From Floccularia luteovirens (Eukaryota > Basidiomycota > Agaricomycetes > Agaricales > Squamanitaceae), in assembly GCA_009739215.1 (NCBI GenBank), contig VSJF01000005.1, forward strand, positions 1,736,001-1,800,000: a stretch of 64,000 nucleotides of DNA. Direction: 5' to 3'. The notes beneath the pieces were generated by a model, which saw only the letters and a list, made by a program, of their open reading frames with translations, had not been told where the DNA came from and searched no databases. Positions 23,801 to 35,546 of this stretch are shown here, piece by piece (positions within the stretch are counted from its first letter, which is position 1; each line of letters opens with the position of its first letter). The translations under genes were made by a program, and so were the position numbers.

Positions 23801-24783
23801 AGAAGGCTGGCCATTTCCTCGATTGGTACAAGCTGAATCCCGCGGCTGGGATATACACCGACCAGCCCGTTACATGCTTGCTGCACCATTTTAGCACTAC
23901 GCGCCTCCACATATATCATCCCAGGTAACGAATCACGTTGGAAGGCAGACAGAATTGACAGCGGACGTGCGGTGAACTCGACATCGATAGATTTGCGCAT
24001 AAGACTGAAAATGATTTCCCTCTCACGTCCAGGCTATCACCCATTGTAATGTATCAAAATACTAGGAAAAATCTGAGAAGGGTGAATGCATACCTTCACT
24101 CGGACTTGCCACAAGCTGGCATCATGTACAGAGGGCATAAGCAAGCGCTGTGGTATCTCATTCATGTCTCCTGTATATCTGACGGCTCGTCCACCATAGC
24201 GCCTACTAAGATCCTTCGCAATTTGTTCTGGACTTTTGTCGTCGCCTTCGTCCATCTGTCGCTTACTGTCAAGCATAGCATGATGTCGCCTCGTCACATC
24301 ATCATCCACATCATCAATCGATTCAATGAATCCCTCTACCCAACATTGAGACTATTTACAATCCAAATAGTGGAGAGCAAAGACTCACCTCCACCAAGGT
24401 CTTCCTCATCCTCATCTTCGTCTTCGTCGTCACTCACCTCGGCTTCAATATCGAGGAAGCGACTAGCAGCTGAACGTTTGTGCCGATGCTAAAATCATGG
24501 TTTGCCACCATTCAACAATACAACAAAGTAAAGTATTTACCTTCGCCCGTTTTTTCCCTTTCCGTCCAATATCTTCTTCCTCTTCTTCTTCTTCGTCTTC
24601 TTCTTCATCTTCCTCCTCCTCCTCCGGGTCCCCCTCCTCCTGCACATCCCTAGTTGCTTGCTTACTCCTGCCCACATTATCCTCGTCCATATCCTCCCCA
24701 ATTGGTTCTTGCACTTCTCCATCCGGCATTATCGCGTCCGAGTCCATATTTTGATACTCGTTATTGTCCTCGTAATCCGACAT
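20897..24783 (-). CDS. SPT5: SPT5, transcription elongation factor
   Basis: Spt5 with Spt4 forms DSIF, which rides on RNA polymerase II. Order of domains: an acidic N-terminus (MSDYEDNNEYQ, then poly-Glu/Asp); RRHHAMLDSKRQMDEGD and AKDLSRRYGGRAVRYTG; the NGN domain with LWQVRVKPGREREIIF and the following REL-like segment PGMIYVEARSAKMVQQACNG; then a series of KOW domains (APGSWVRIRRGKYAGDLAQV, LQPGDHVEVFEGEQAGVHG, KPGDHVKVMTGQNADETG, VKGSYKGYAGTIKD). A C-terminal repeat region (about 21620-22080) has units of the type TPAWNASS and RTPNPYAGD, like the fission-yeast CTR. A last KOW-like domain (YKGEEVLILGGKNKGSSVVV) ends the protein at SLFEDSSGAI. Several short introns are present. Intact. Confidence 0.96.
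24553..24635. repeat. Trinucleotide repeat encoding the SPT5 acidic tract
   Basis: An imperfect run of CTT/CTC triplets on the + strand encodes poly-Glu/Asp of SPT5 on the minus strand. It is a likely site of length variation between strains. Confidence 0.7.
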
Positions 24784-25043
24784 GGTAGGGGGAGTGAAAG
24801 AGGGAAGCAATTAATGAATAGTTGGGATAGAGCGATTTGTATTGCAATTCTGGTAGCTCACCGCCACAACTCACACTGAAATCTGTTTGATGTACGAGCA
24901 GCGGGTTTATGTGCATCTCATTGAGCTTGTTTGGTTTGAATGCTTTTGACAGACAAGTCTCGGAAATGTGGCACGGACCGAACGGAGCGCAGCTTTCCAC
25001 CGAAGTTTAAAGAGGTTTCACATTTGAACGTCTTACCAATGAG

Positions 25044-26763
25044 ATGCCAACCTATTTCTTAGATCTCCCACTAGAGCTTCTGCCAGTCGTACTATCATTT
25101 GTTATCAAATCTCATCATCTCACGCTGTTATGCCGTGTCAACAAGTCATTTTACGAGTTTGCTTGCCCAAGACTATATGAACGTCCCTCAATATATTCAT
25201 GGCACAGAGAGGGAAAAGTGAAGGTACTTGTCCTTCGGGATTTGTCACATTTTGACTTAGGGCAGATATTTAACATGTTACCAGGCCATCCAGCTGTTCA
25301 AGACCCTTTCGAGTTATGCACATCTTGCGCAACAAGTACGTAGGCTAGGTTTGTTCCATCTATCATATCTACAAAGATGTATCTAACCGTCGTGATCTCG
25401 GATAGAGTTGCGCGATTTTCCAAAGTCAGCCATAAGAGATCCTGACATCCTAGAAATTGTCATACGCGGCTTGCGAAATTGCAAAAATCTTCGAGCTTGC
25501 ACATGGACACGAGATGGCTCCCTCCGTTCTGACATCCTCCTTGCACTTCAAGAGTCCCAGTACCTCCAGGAGCTAGAAATAAATGGAAATGATGAATATT
25601 ACGACCCACAGCTGCTATCGCGTTTCACGAACCTCACCAAGATATCTATTATCATGCCGAGTATAGTTGTTGTTCGTCAATTAGAATCCTGGTTAACTGT
25701 TACTGGAAATACCCTCCGTAACCTGACCCTCATATGTAAAGTATGCACATTAAACATTCTCAGTCGAACCTGCTGTTCATTGCGTTCAGGCAACATCTGT
25801 TATTACGGACGACGTATTAAAGCTAATAGCTCCTCACCTAACACAACTCGAACAACTCAATCTAACTGGTTGTCCCAAAGTTACACATCATGGCGTATTG
25901 GCCGTCATATCTTCGGGCAATGGTGGTCTTGTCTCTCTGGGACTTGAAGGAGTATCTCCAGCTTTTGTAAGCCCCGAATTCATCGTATGATTATACACAT
26001 AATAACTCCAAGATCAGGACATGGAAACATTTGCCCACCAATCCTTGAATAACAGAGCTCTTAGGCACTTGAGGTCAATGACACTTACGATTCCAAAACA
26101 GGCTTCGCTATCGCAGTGGATGATAAATGTTATAGATCTTTTGTCTTTATCGCACCTACAAGTATTCCACATATATTCAACGGACGCCTCCGTAATCATG
26201 CCCAATACTGACCATTTCTGGTCTCAACTCGTTTTGACTCATGGATCACGTCTGAAAAGGTTAGGAATACATCGTATGCCCATCAGCCTCGATGCAATTA
26301 TGGACATCTGCTTGAAATGTACCACTTTGGAACAACTATTCTTTGTGTTGCAGCCACACTTACTCGTAAAAATTGATTTTCTTTGGTTGCAAGACATATT
26401 CTAACACCCGATGTCGTTCATATAGGATGTCCTGCCTGGGTGTTTAAAACATGCCCATCATTTACGTGTCCTTCACATCAATTTCCCTCTGAAAAGACAC
26501 TCAAATACCCTTCCATTCTTACCCGCCCCAGATGCTTTGAAACTCGTCAGTAGCTGTAGTTCGACTTTGACCCAATTCGGATGTAATACAAGAGTTTGGC
26601 AGGTTGGTCATTTGTAGATTTGATAATACAGTTGCTAACTAATCTGAACTAGATTGGACGAATCATTCATGTCGGCGAAAATGGCACCTTGACTTCTAGC
26701 CCAAATTTGCTTCCATACGAAAGCCCAGAAATTCCCGAGGCATTTGTTGTCGTTCGTACATGA
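25044..26763 (+). CDS. F-box protein with leucine-rich-repeat-like region
   Basis: Probable SCF ubiquitin-ligase adaptor. An F-box-like start (LDLPLELLPVVLSFVIKSHH, then LLCRVNKSFYEFACPRLYE) is followed by irregular LRR-like segments: LRDFPKSAIRDPDILEIVI, LQELEINGNDEYY, LEQLNLTGCPKVTHHGVLAV, LRHLRSMTLTIPKQA and LEQLFFVLQ. The end is NLLPYESPEIPEAFVVVRT. Spliced exons agree in phase, including a 61-nt intron ending just before DVLPGCLKHAHHLRVLHIN. ATG at 25044 is chosen since it opens the F-box directly; another ATG five bases upstream is out of frame. The promoter is shared with SPT5 (260 bp, divergent). The target protein is unknown. Confidence 0.78.
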
Positions 26764-26968
26764 TCTTACCGAGTCACTTCGGTGACAATTAATTAGGTAG
26801 GGAATGGGGATAGGGGAGAAATAAAGATTTTTATAGCCACTCAAACTAATTAATATTGTTCCAATTGTGTTACCGCCCATATCCATTGACACGACTTTAT
26901 TTGATTGGTATGCATACTAACATGGACACACAACATCAAAATTACGCATAATAAACAGCGCAATGGTA

Positions 26969-27890
26969 CTAGAATGGTGTATTTGATGGAAACATCATAG
27001 GGGCTCGAATTTCTGCACGCCTGTCTGCTCCGCAGAGCAACTCGACGAGAGTGAGGGCGAAAGGAAATGCAGTGCCTACCGGAGTTACTAGTGTCAACAG
27101 CACATCTACCAAACTTGACGTACCTGGCCCACGACTGGGAGCAATAACCATAATCAGTATTTGGAACAAGAACCCCATGTGGTCACGTACCTAGTCACCA
27201 AATTGTCGGAGATTACGACTGGTTCCTCCGAATACTCGAAATCTATTGTTTAATGAGTCTGTTGCGCAAAAATTGCAACAAAAAATTTAACCATTCATTA
27301 ATTCAGCCTTGACGCTTGGGTGAGATGTCAAGGGTTGCCTAGACAATCTAGCTGTGCTGGCAGCGAGAGTTCCTATAAGACAATTATGACATCAGCCTGT
27401 AGGGGAGTAGGGCGCACATACCGGCACATATCATTCCGACCAACTTTCTTTCAGCGATGTACCTTTTGACAAGCTCCTGTACATCATGATTTCTTGATAT
27501 TGTTTCGGCACCTTTAGCACCTCCTGGAATGACGAGCAAGTCATATTTATCCTGTATGTTACCCATAATTAGATTAGGGATGAGGGAATGTGGTATGTAT
27601 TTTGCCTACTGGACCACAGTTGCTTAATTCCAGGTATGAGTCCGGGAGAAAACTGATGCCTCGGGATCCTTTTGCAGTAGGCGGGTTGACACCTTTCGTG
27701 TCTGATGCATCAGGAACAAACGCGGAAGTCGTCTTTACCCCCCCTCGCACAAGCGTATCAAATGTTATCGTACTAAGCTCGCATGATGTAAATTTCATCA
27801 GGAGGGAGATTTTGAGAAGCATTCAAACGCAAGGACGTACAATTCCATCTCCTCAGTGCCATTGGCAATCAGTACAAGAGCAGAGGGCAT
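26969..27890 (-). CDS. DJ-1/PfpI family protein
   Basis: DJ-1 family proteins are stress-related, with reported glyoxalase or chaperone activity. The spliced protein starts MPSALVLIANGTEEMEFTI with the conserved Glu, then DTLVRGGVKTTSAFV, YDLLVIPGGAKGAETISRNH, and the nucleophile elbow VGMICAG with the reactive Cys. LTSHPSVKAEL carries the conserved His. VVISDNLVTS and GPGTAFPFALTLVELLCG complete the fold. Six or seven exons fit with short introns. All three signature residues are present, so it is probably active. It is divergently placed to membrane-protein gene A, 266 bp away, and convergent with the F-box gene. Confidence 0.88.
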
Positions 27891-28156
27891 GTTTCCTGGA
27901 AACAATACATTAATGAAGCCAGATAAGTACTTACCTACAAAACAAGGATGGAGTGATTCCTATCTCCGATTGAAATGGCTTGCCAGTGAGTACTTCCATT
28001 GATAAAGGATCCGCCAAGCTGGGCCAAGCTCTGGCAAGTCCACGGGCACTTTGCCCCTGAACTTACAAGAATATTGGATCTCTGTTATTAATATTCAGAA
28101 CCAATTACAAATGAACGATTCCCCCCTCTTTCACCGCTTCTGTACTCTTCCTTTTC

Positions 28157-29126
28157 ATGACTCCCGTAAAGACGCAACCTCTCGCTATCACAGGCCCCAC
28201 TACAGATGTTGAAACCGAATCTGCAGCTGAGACCGCAACAAATCAGCAGAAACTAAAGATCCGGCACAGACCATGGCAGAACGTAGCTCATATCGCACAT
28301 CATATCATGCGGGCCATGCATATTGCAGTGATCCTAGTATATCGGTTTAGTTTGATCGTTACTGGCAGTATATTCGTTGTGGTCCTGTCGTCGTGCGTGA
28401 ATTAATTGTGATTTTATTCATTTAATTGAATGATTTCTACCCCATCTTAGTCTGATCTTGGCTATAAACTTCGGAAGTACGGCACTACAGGGAGTATTTT
28501 GCATGTGAGGATTGCAGCTTAACTATGCATCAAAATTTGACGACTTGTTTAGGCTAATTGGAAATGGCATCCTGAGAGCTGCACACCTGAGCCACTACAC
28601 GCACAACTCAAGCGCAGCTCAAATAGGTGCCGTCGGTGGAATCATTGGTGCAATTGTTCTCGGATTATTGCTGTCGTTCGTCCACTTCGGAGATGGCAAC
28701 AATGACGAAGAACAACGCGCACCTGGATGGGTGACTCTTTTGGTGTCGGTTGTCCATGGGACTCTCAGCGGCACTATAGGATGTGCCGTTCTCCTGCATA
28801 ATCATGTCGATCTTGGGGGTATGGATGTATTACATGCAACTCGGGCAGGTGCATTAGGTGGTGCGATCCTTGGGCCAGGCTCGATCTTTATTATTCCTAT
28901 AATATTCGCAGCCCTTGCGGTTATCCTGTCACCTATGTGGCTTTTATTGTTCTCCGGTGTAGAATGGTTCTATGGGCATAGTACTGAAACTATCACACCG
29001 GACAGCCACAGCTACTCAATGTGTGTTTGCTATGGAACGTGCGGTCGTGATCCCGAGGTGGTGGAACGTGTCGAAGAATTGAGAACTATCAAACAACGCG
29101 CGACGATGTTCAGGGGTTCTATGTGA
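28157..29126 (+). CDS. Multi-pass membrane protein, paralogue A of a local family
   Basis: Three exons (28157-28392, 28451-28504, 28553-29126) give 287 residues. A hydrophilic N-terminus of about 55 residues precedes a first hydrophobic helix (IAVILVYRFSLIVTGSIFVV). Exon 2 (54 nt) encodes a second hydrophobic stretch, ILAINFGSTALQGVF. After RLIGNGILR come glycine-rich helices: QIGAVGGIIGAIVLGLLLSF, VVHGTLSGTIGCAVLL, and GALGGAILGPGSIFIIPI after the conserved loop VDLGGMDVLHATRA. The tail has YGHSTETITPDSHSYS. I do not recognise the family. It has three relatives in the next 9 kb (B, C, D) with the same gene structure. The reading frame is intact. Confidence 0.75.
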
Positions 29127-30302
29127 TAAATATCATGTAATCATTGTATAGTGAGTGCGTTTCACCTGCAAATTTGGTGGGAGACTTATAGGCATATGGC
29201 TGTCAAAGAACACAAACATTAATTTACAAATGTTCAACAATGCTTTACAGTAATATATCTTGGTTTGATATGCTGGGTAATAAGGCGGGATAAGATGTTA
29301 CGCTAAGAAGACGATTTCTACCTATCTGGTTGATTGGACTGTTCCTAACAACGGGTACATCTCATTATCCCCACCTATTGTGCTTTGCAAACCAAACCCA
29401 TATCATCCTATAATGGTTCGCGGTTGTCCGCGTTGGTTTGGTAGTTTGTGGGGGAAATTTCATTGTTTTCACATTTCTGTGCGCAATTCTTTCGCTATTG
29501 TGGGTTCAAACAATTCACTCACTAAGTCTAGGTCTGGTCACTGCTCCTTTAGTCCCGTGTTAGTGACCCTAATTGGGAAAATTTCCTTGTAGGCGTCGTT
29601 CTTCTCTTGCGCCACAAACAAGAATGGGGATGACTTGCTGATGTCGGATTTCAAAATTTTTTTGTTTTTGTTTTAAAAAATGCGCCCACAAATCATCTTG
29701 GCAATTTTTGCGCCATGTCATTATATTCACAACCACAACGATCTGGCATCACAATCACAACACTCTTTCCTACTATTATTGTCGTGGATGAAATGATATT
29801 GCTGTCGCTATGTATACTTCCTAGCGCGGAATAGGTTCACCATTCCCATACACAATGACTCAAGTTCAAGTGGATATAGAAGGGTATGAGGGTGCACACC
29901 GTACATGCTCAAGTGAGTATTCTCTATTGCTTTTTATAAATGCTGTCCTAAAAAAAATCTGTTCGCAAGTATGCGCATGACACAGTTACCAAATAGAACC
30001 TCGGTATGATATCTTTTTGGATGCTAAGCACATAGAGTATAATCCCTGTCTCTGTAAGTTCTCTTTTCTAGTAGTTTTCACACCGCTTTGACTTATGTAA
30101 CACAGCATATGGAAGCTCTACCGCTTTTCACACCGATCAAGAATTTCCACTTAAAAATAACAAACATTTACTGCCATTGTGTTATTGTTGGGTTACTACC
30201 CTAGCACCGAAATTGGAAACTATGGCGCTGACTCTGGTGTAGCAACTGGTCTCGTACTAGCCTTAAAAACCCACAGATGTCGTTGACAGAAAACCACCCT
30301 TC
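29127..30302. other. Intergenic region between paralogues A and B
   Basis: No supported gene. From about 30080 onward the sequence resembles the region upstream of paralogue C (35360-35546), for example an ACACAGCA(T/C)ATGG block and CTTCATGA at the start codons, marking the duplicated 5' flank. A short frame beginning at 29854 (MTQVQVDIEGYEG) is too small to support. Confidence 0.45.
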
Positions 30303-31106
30303 ATGAACCCCGCTATTGACGTCAAACAGTCTGCAGATGATGCAAACCCGGAACTCCCACTGAAACAAAGAAACCATCTCACTATATGTGGTGCTATAAC
30401 TATCCATGCCCTCAAGATCGTGAGAGGCCTGGATATTGTGCTGATCATACTCTATCGAGTTGTTTTGGCCGTTCTCGGAGGTATTTTCTTTGCCTCCTTG
30501 ATCATGTGCGTAATCTTTCGATAACTGCACTCCATGCTCATATTTCTCAAGCTTGATGTTTCTGCCCTTTTTTGTGTTTATACCCCTACTTGGGACACTT
30601 TCCATGTAAGCACTGCTATTGTCATCTTCATGACGCTATATTTAACTCGAGGGCAACAAAACGTTATCATTTTCAGGTTGACCGGTAACGCCATCTGGAG
30701 AGATGCACACCCTCAATTTCTACCCGACGCCAGTGCCGCTCTGGTTGGAGTTGTCGGTAGCGTCATCGCGGCAGTCTGTGTTGCGGTCGTGGTACTATTG
30801 ATATGGTTCTGTTTCAAGACAATCTTTTGGCACAGTGACTGCTTGACATTCCTCGTGGGACTCTGTTTACTAGGGATCGTTGTCCATGGAGCTCTCAGCG
30901 GCATTATAGGATATGCATTGTTGAATCACAAAAAAGTGGACCTTGGAGGTACGACTGATGCACTCCATGTAACCTATGCTGGCGCACTTGGTGGTATCTT
31001 CATGATGCAAATCATGCCCCTCGCTCTATATCCGTTGTTCTGGATGATGGGTGCATTGTCACCTGTGTGGGAGTTTGCGATCTCCTGGCACGACATGGGT
31101 ACTTGA
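30303..31106 (+). CDS. Multi-pass membrane protein, paralogue B (C-terminus truncated)
   Basis: Exons 30303-30505, 30552-30605 (54 nt) and 30677-31106 give 228 residues with phase-2 introns as in A. The sequence includes LTICGAITIHALKIVRGLD, LTGNAIWRDAHPQFLPDAS, VVHGALSGIIGYALLNHK, VDLGGTTDALHVTYAGALGG and ALSPVWEF. Compared with C, one inserted base near 31090 shifts the frame and ends the protein at SWHDMGT, so the polar tail is lost. A second inserted base follows in the relic. The transmembrane core is open, so a shortened protein could be made, or the gene may be decaying. Closest relative is C, including flanks. Confidence 0.62.
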
Positions 31107-31440
31107 CCACGTCATAGAGACCTATCACACCTGATACACATTGCTACTCCATCTATGGAATGCTTAGTCGTGACCAAAGAATAGTCAACCAGGAAGCCTC
31201 AGGACACGGAAGGATATGGAGAGGCTTAACCCGACTAGTTGTATTCATGAGATTGGAGTTGTTTGTTTTGGGGGTAGAGCTTTTTTCTGGTGTGATATCC
31301 TTGATTTGCTACTTAATTTACATAGGGACGATTACGGTTAACTGTATACGTAAATTCAATACGGGTTTGTATACCTACTAATGACTATCATGCTCAAATG
31401 GACATTGCCTAATTTTTCAAAAATACACCACATAATCAAA
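31107..31440 (+). pseudogene. Out-of-frame remnant of paralogue B tail and 3' flank
   Basis: The DNA after B's stop still matches the tail of C: the block CTACTCCATCTATGGAA is shared, followed by SRDQRIVNQEASG in another frame, matching GRDERMLNEKPRD of C. The matching 3' flank (TTGCTACTT, then TTGCCTAAT) continues to about 31440. This shows that B once had a full C-terminus. Confidence 0.6.
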
Positions 31441-32889
31441 CAGTAATAGATTGATATCTGTTGTGCGAGCGTTTAACAGTTTATGGACTACTCAAGGACA
31501 CGATATAATATGACACAGGAAAAGCATTTATCGTGACTAATACTCCCTATTAAAATATTGGACGCTTACTTGCATCTGCAAAACTAATCTTTGGATTGTT
31601 CTCGTAACTAGTTCAAGTCTACCATAAGTCGATTAATATTGGCTGGTGCGGGTGACAGTGCCCAATGGAGGCAATAAAAACATATACGGAAATAGTAAGT
31701 GTGTTTCCTTGTAAAGTAAGACATAGACATAAAATACATCCGCACAAAGTGGATCTAAGACAACTCTAAATTAGCGAACGAATGAGATAACGTTTTATAA
31801 TTCAATTGTTGATTCTCACAAAATGGCTGACCGGGGTCAGATCCCGGTTAAAAAACATATCAATATGAGGCTACATGCCCACATCAAGATCAAGTCCGAG
31901 CCCGGCAGAAGTTAGTATTTCTGTAGATACAACGGAGGGTGGTGGTTTGTGGGGGGGAAGTGGTATCTTGCTCGCCAGGCTGAGTACGGACAGGCCTGGC
32001 TTGAACGAAGCAACCATAGGCTGGAGGAAAGCATGGAGTCAACGCGGGAGGTTGGGCGGAATTGCGGCTGTTCCGTGTCCATTGGCAGAGGCTTGGTTGC
32101 GTTTGTGATCTATGATGACCATCTTGCCAACTGCCTTTGCCCGGAGGTTGGAAGGCCTGGTGTGATCTCCAAAGTGTCGCTGCGCCGGGGTTTCCTTCTT
32201 TTTCTTTCTTTCCTTCCTTCCTTTTTTCCTTGTCACGGGGCTTAGTGTGGTGTAAAGCTTAAGGGTGGCGCGTGCAAGTCACGCATTTCAAGGGCTTGGA
32301 ATGGTTCAGGTGCCATAGACAGGAGGTAGTAAGGCACGACTGCCTTGTATTCTATCCTACCTACAGGGACTCCTTGTCTTCAGTCACTTGCTGACTTTTT
32401 TGGGCCTATCTATGAAAGTAAGTAGTTACTGAGTTTTTTCCAGGGCAACATTTACTCACTCCTGCTATAGAGTTGTGTATCGCATTAAGGTCATGCGTTG
32501 TCCGTGTCAGATATATATATGGTATGTAGTCTATTCTTGACAGTTTGGTTTGTGGTAAGAAAGTGAAGCAAATAGATAAGACTTGATGCGTCTGTACTAA
32601 AACCCCGCATAGAGATTCTCAATAGATAGCTGTAGCCACAGCCTGCCAGTTCTTTATCTAGTGACGGTGTCAATGTCAAACCATGATGAGTAGGACAGTT
32701 CTCACGTTTGGCCGTGTACAAACAAACTGTCGAACAAGACGTAATAATGGGAACTGATGCAGACCGCACACCCAATTGAACCATAGTAGAGAAATCTCTT
32801 CATCGATACTACAGTACGTCTTTCCAAGTTGTTCGTGTCTTAAGGTGACATAGAAATAGCACTTCCCTCTTTTAACAACTGGCCCAGCA
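31441..32889. other. Gene-free stretch inside the paralogue array
   Basis: No supported gene. Short frames near 31875-32245 are proline- or glycine-rich without motifs. A pyrimidine tract lies at 32191-32231. No tRNA or repeat boundary could be shown. Confidence 0.4.
32191..32231. repeat. Polypyrimidine (TTTC/TTCC) tract
   Basis: About 40 bases of almost pure pyrimidine with TTTC and TTCC units on the + strand. It is low-complexity sequence in a gene-free region. Confidence 0.75.
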
Positions 32890-33600
32890 ATGTCTCGAAA
32901 TCAACGTATTATTGACATCCTCACTGTAGTGAAGGACGCCCTTGATATAACAAAGGAGTCAGTCACCTTGGTTCCTAGTTCCTGGGCTAGGGAGTGCTGC
33001 CTCAATATTATCTCAACTCATTGATGTGATTTTGGTACGTCTACAATAGTTGTAACTCCATGGCATGATTAAATGACTTTGTTCATCAGGTTACTGAAGG
33101 AAATACAAGTGCACGGGAAGACGTAGCAAAGGATATACGGGCACTCGCATTGATCATCGAAGGAGACAGCAATAGAGCGGAGTCTGTAGGAACCGATGAT
33201 CAGACACGGACCCGTCTGGTAAATTCACTCGAGCTGAAAAGCAGGGTTGCTACTCTCAAGCAGTGAGATTTCGTTGTGGCTAACGTGTTCTTTGCTTTTA
33301 ACATGACCATCACAGTGATCTTGATACACCTGTCTGAAGTTGATGACTGCAAGATTCCCCCTGAAAAGGAATATTTGCAAGCTCAATGATCCAACAATAA
33401 TGAAATCAAATATCCCTGACCTGCAAGATGCTGTGAAGAAATATATTCCCACCAAGTTTACGGTACTCACGTATCCACTGGGCAGCGCATCTGTCGAAAT
33501 GCGAAAATCCAAATCAGGATATCTTGTATGCAGTGTTGGAATTTGTACGAACAAAGCTACTAGTATGGGTGGAGGTGCTCAGCTATATGAACCTGCTTGA
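32890..33600 (+). pseudogene. N-terminal domain of a basidiomycete NLR-type protein, frameshifted
   Basis: The frame opens with MSRNQRIIDILTVVKDALDI and KESVTLVP, which resembles the helical N-terminal domain that precedes NTPase or kinase domains in many basidiomycete NLR-like proteins. One extra base near 32974 breaks the reading LVP-VPGLGSAASILSQLIDVIL. A normal intron follows, then NTSAREDVAKDIRALALIIE and LVNSLELKSRVATLKQ. After another intron a stop interrupts, and LKLMTARFPLKRNICKLND to KKYIPTKFTVLTYPLG appears in a shifted frame. No NACHT or NB-ARC motif is present. It is a relic; the family label is moderate. Confidence 0.5.
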
Positions 33601-33898
33601 TGTTTCTGTTCCAGCTATGGTTGCGGCACTTTCATGGTGCAAGGTGTGTACTTGATTCATTCAAGCAATATCAGAAAAACCGAAGTATTGTTGCAAGGAT
33701 CATATTCAAGACGGGGACAAGAACGAAATTGTTCAATTAATCGACGACACATACCGACTAGTACTACGGTGTTACATACCTATCAAGGAATGTCCTGAGC
33801 ACCAGTATATATCTGCACTCCCTCTGGCACCGTCATGCGTGCTCACCACTCATTGCAATAATCCCGACCACACACCAATCCATACCATTATAAAGTGA

Positions 33899-34652
33899 AT
33901 GATGCCTCGAGATTCAGCATGGGGTGATTGTCTCCACACGATCATGACGGATGCGAGAAAATGTTGCGCAATGTTCTCACCAGATGGGAAATTGATTGTG
34001 TCTGGGTCATCGAACGGGGAGGTGTGTATATGGGACGCCAGTATCGGAACACCAAGGAGGACCTTAACAGGACATGCAAAATGCGTTCGATGTGTAGCAT
34101 GGGCCCCTGATGGGGAGTGGATTGCCTCTGGTTCGGAAGATAGGACGATTCGTGTCTGGAATGCGACGTCCGGAGCACAGGTACATACCAAAGGTTTGAA
34201 ACAGACAGTGAATGCTATAGCGTGGAGTCCAGACGGATCGCATCTTGTCGTTGGTGCCGAAGGAGAAGACATAGAGGTGTGGAACATCGTGATTGGTAAA
34301 GAGATGCAAAGGAGAAGTGTAGTTGGCACAAGACGGATGCTGGCGATATCGAAGGATCTGAGGCGCGCAGCCGACTGGAATACAATTGAATATACACTTC
34401 GACTCTTGGATATTGAACGCGGTAAAGGCCAAGGGAAGATTCTAAAGGAACTGGCCAACGGATTCTCTGTGGAGGCAGCTGTGTTTTTACACAACGATTC
34501 GTAGGTTGCTTTTTATAAACGATCTGGCCACGCGATCTATGTCTGGGACTTGCAATCGGGCCAATGCCTTACCAATGACATCGAACTGGAAGCTAAAATC
34601 GAGGGCATCGCTGTGTCCCAAAATGGAAAAACTCTTGCCCCTGTCTACAGCT
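33899..34652 (+). pseudogene. WD40-repeat fragment with in-frame stop
   Basis: An open frame of 202 codons (33899-34504) contains three to four WD40 blades: FSPDGKLIVSGSSNGEVCIW, WAPDGEWIASGSEDRTIRVW, WSPDGSHLVVGAEGEDIEVW. After a TAG at 34502 the same frame continues with GHAIYVWDLQSGQCLTND and IEGIAVSQNGKTLAP until 34652. A whole propeller needs about seven blades, so this is partial. It lies 300 bp behind the NLR-like relic on the same strand and could be the WD40 end of one former NLR gene, whose middle is lost. The 202-codon piece might still be expressed. Confidence 0.55.
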
Positions 34653-35546
34653 GATACAATCCACTTCTTCAACACGAAATCCTGGGATTCACTTGGTACC
34701 ATTCAAGGTTCTTTTCATCGTAACAGCGCAACAAACTGGCAGACACGATGAGTTCATAAACTATTCTATTACTGCATGTACGTGGTAGTGTTTTTGTATC
34801 GAAAGTAATACTCTCTTCCAATTGCACCTGTTACTCTCTCTCTCTCTCCTTTTATATGTCCACTGAGCGAGCCCAAATTAAAGGATAAGATTGTAATACC
34901 TCGTAAGTGTCACCTCTCGTAACTTAAATATGGTTTTAGGCTTAGCTGGTAGTGCCGGAGAGGGCGCAGGTCATAAGGGCGGTGAAGCTGCATCATCGTT
35001 TTCTTCTCCGGTTGCTTTAGCCGGCACAACAAACATGATTAGAAGAGTCTTCAATTACACCGATACAATCTTGCTTAGCAATTGCGTGACATTATGAGAG
35101 AAACAAAGACGACATTTAAAGCGACAGTTGCAAACAACACGTCATTCTGCAAACCAGGTGAGTGTGAGAAATCCAATGATAGTTAACAAATTTTTCAAGC
35201 GTAGTACATACCCAGGACTAGTTCTGGAATGCATCAAAATGTGATTGGTGCAAGACTGCTATGGATGAAGGGGACAAACGTCAGGTCCTTACAAGGACAC
35301 CCTGCCAACAAGTAGAAATTGACAATGGTGTCTTTGGGTCAGATCTATTTCCAATGTACATATGTCATAAAACACAGCACATGGCAGCGGCAGCTCTACA
35401 GCTTTTACATCAATCAAACAAACCCACTTCAAAAATAACCTAACATGTGCGTTGTGTGAATTGTGATAAGATCTAAAGATCTAACAGCTGGTCTTTACTG
35501 GCTTTAAAATCCCATTCATGTCGCTGACGCTGGAAAGCCGCCCTTC
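34653..35546. other. Intergenic region upstream of paralogue C
   Basis: No gene seen. It contains a (CT)n run at 34834-34850. From about 35360 it shares blocks with the sequence upstream of paralogue B, marking the duplicated promoter region. Confidence 0.45.
34834..34850. repeat. (CT)n microsatellite
   Basis: About eight CT dinucleotides in a row on the + strand, in non-coding sequence. Confidence 0.8.

Noticed and set aside
31830..31900. Possible tRNA T-arm-like sequence (GGGTCAGATCCCGGTT)
   Set aside because: It forms a short palindrome but lacks the TTCRA loop, acceptor stem and D arm at the right distances.
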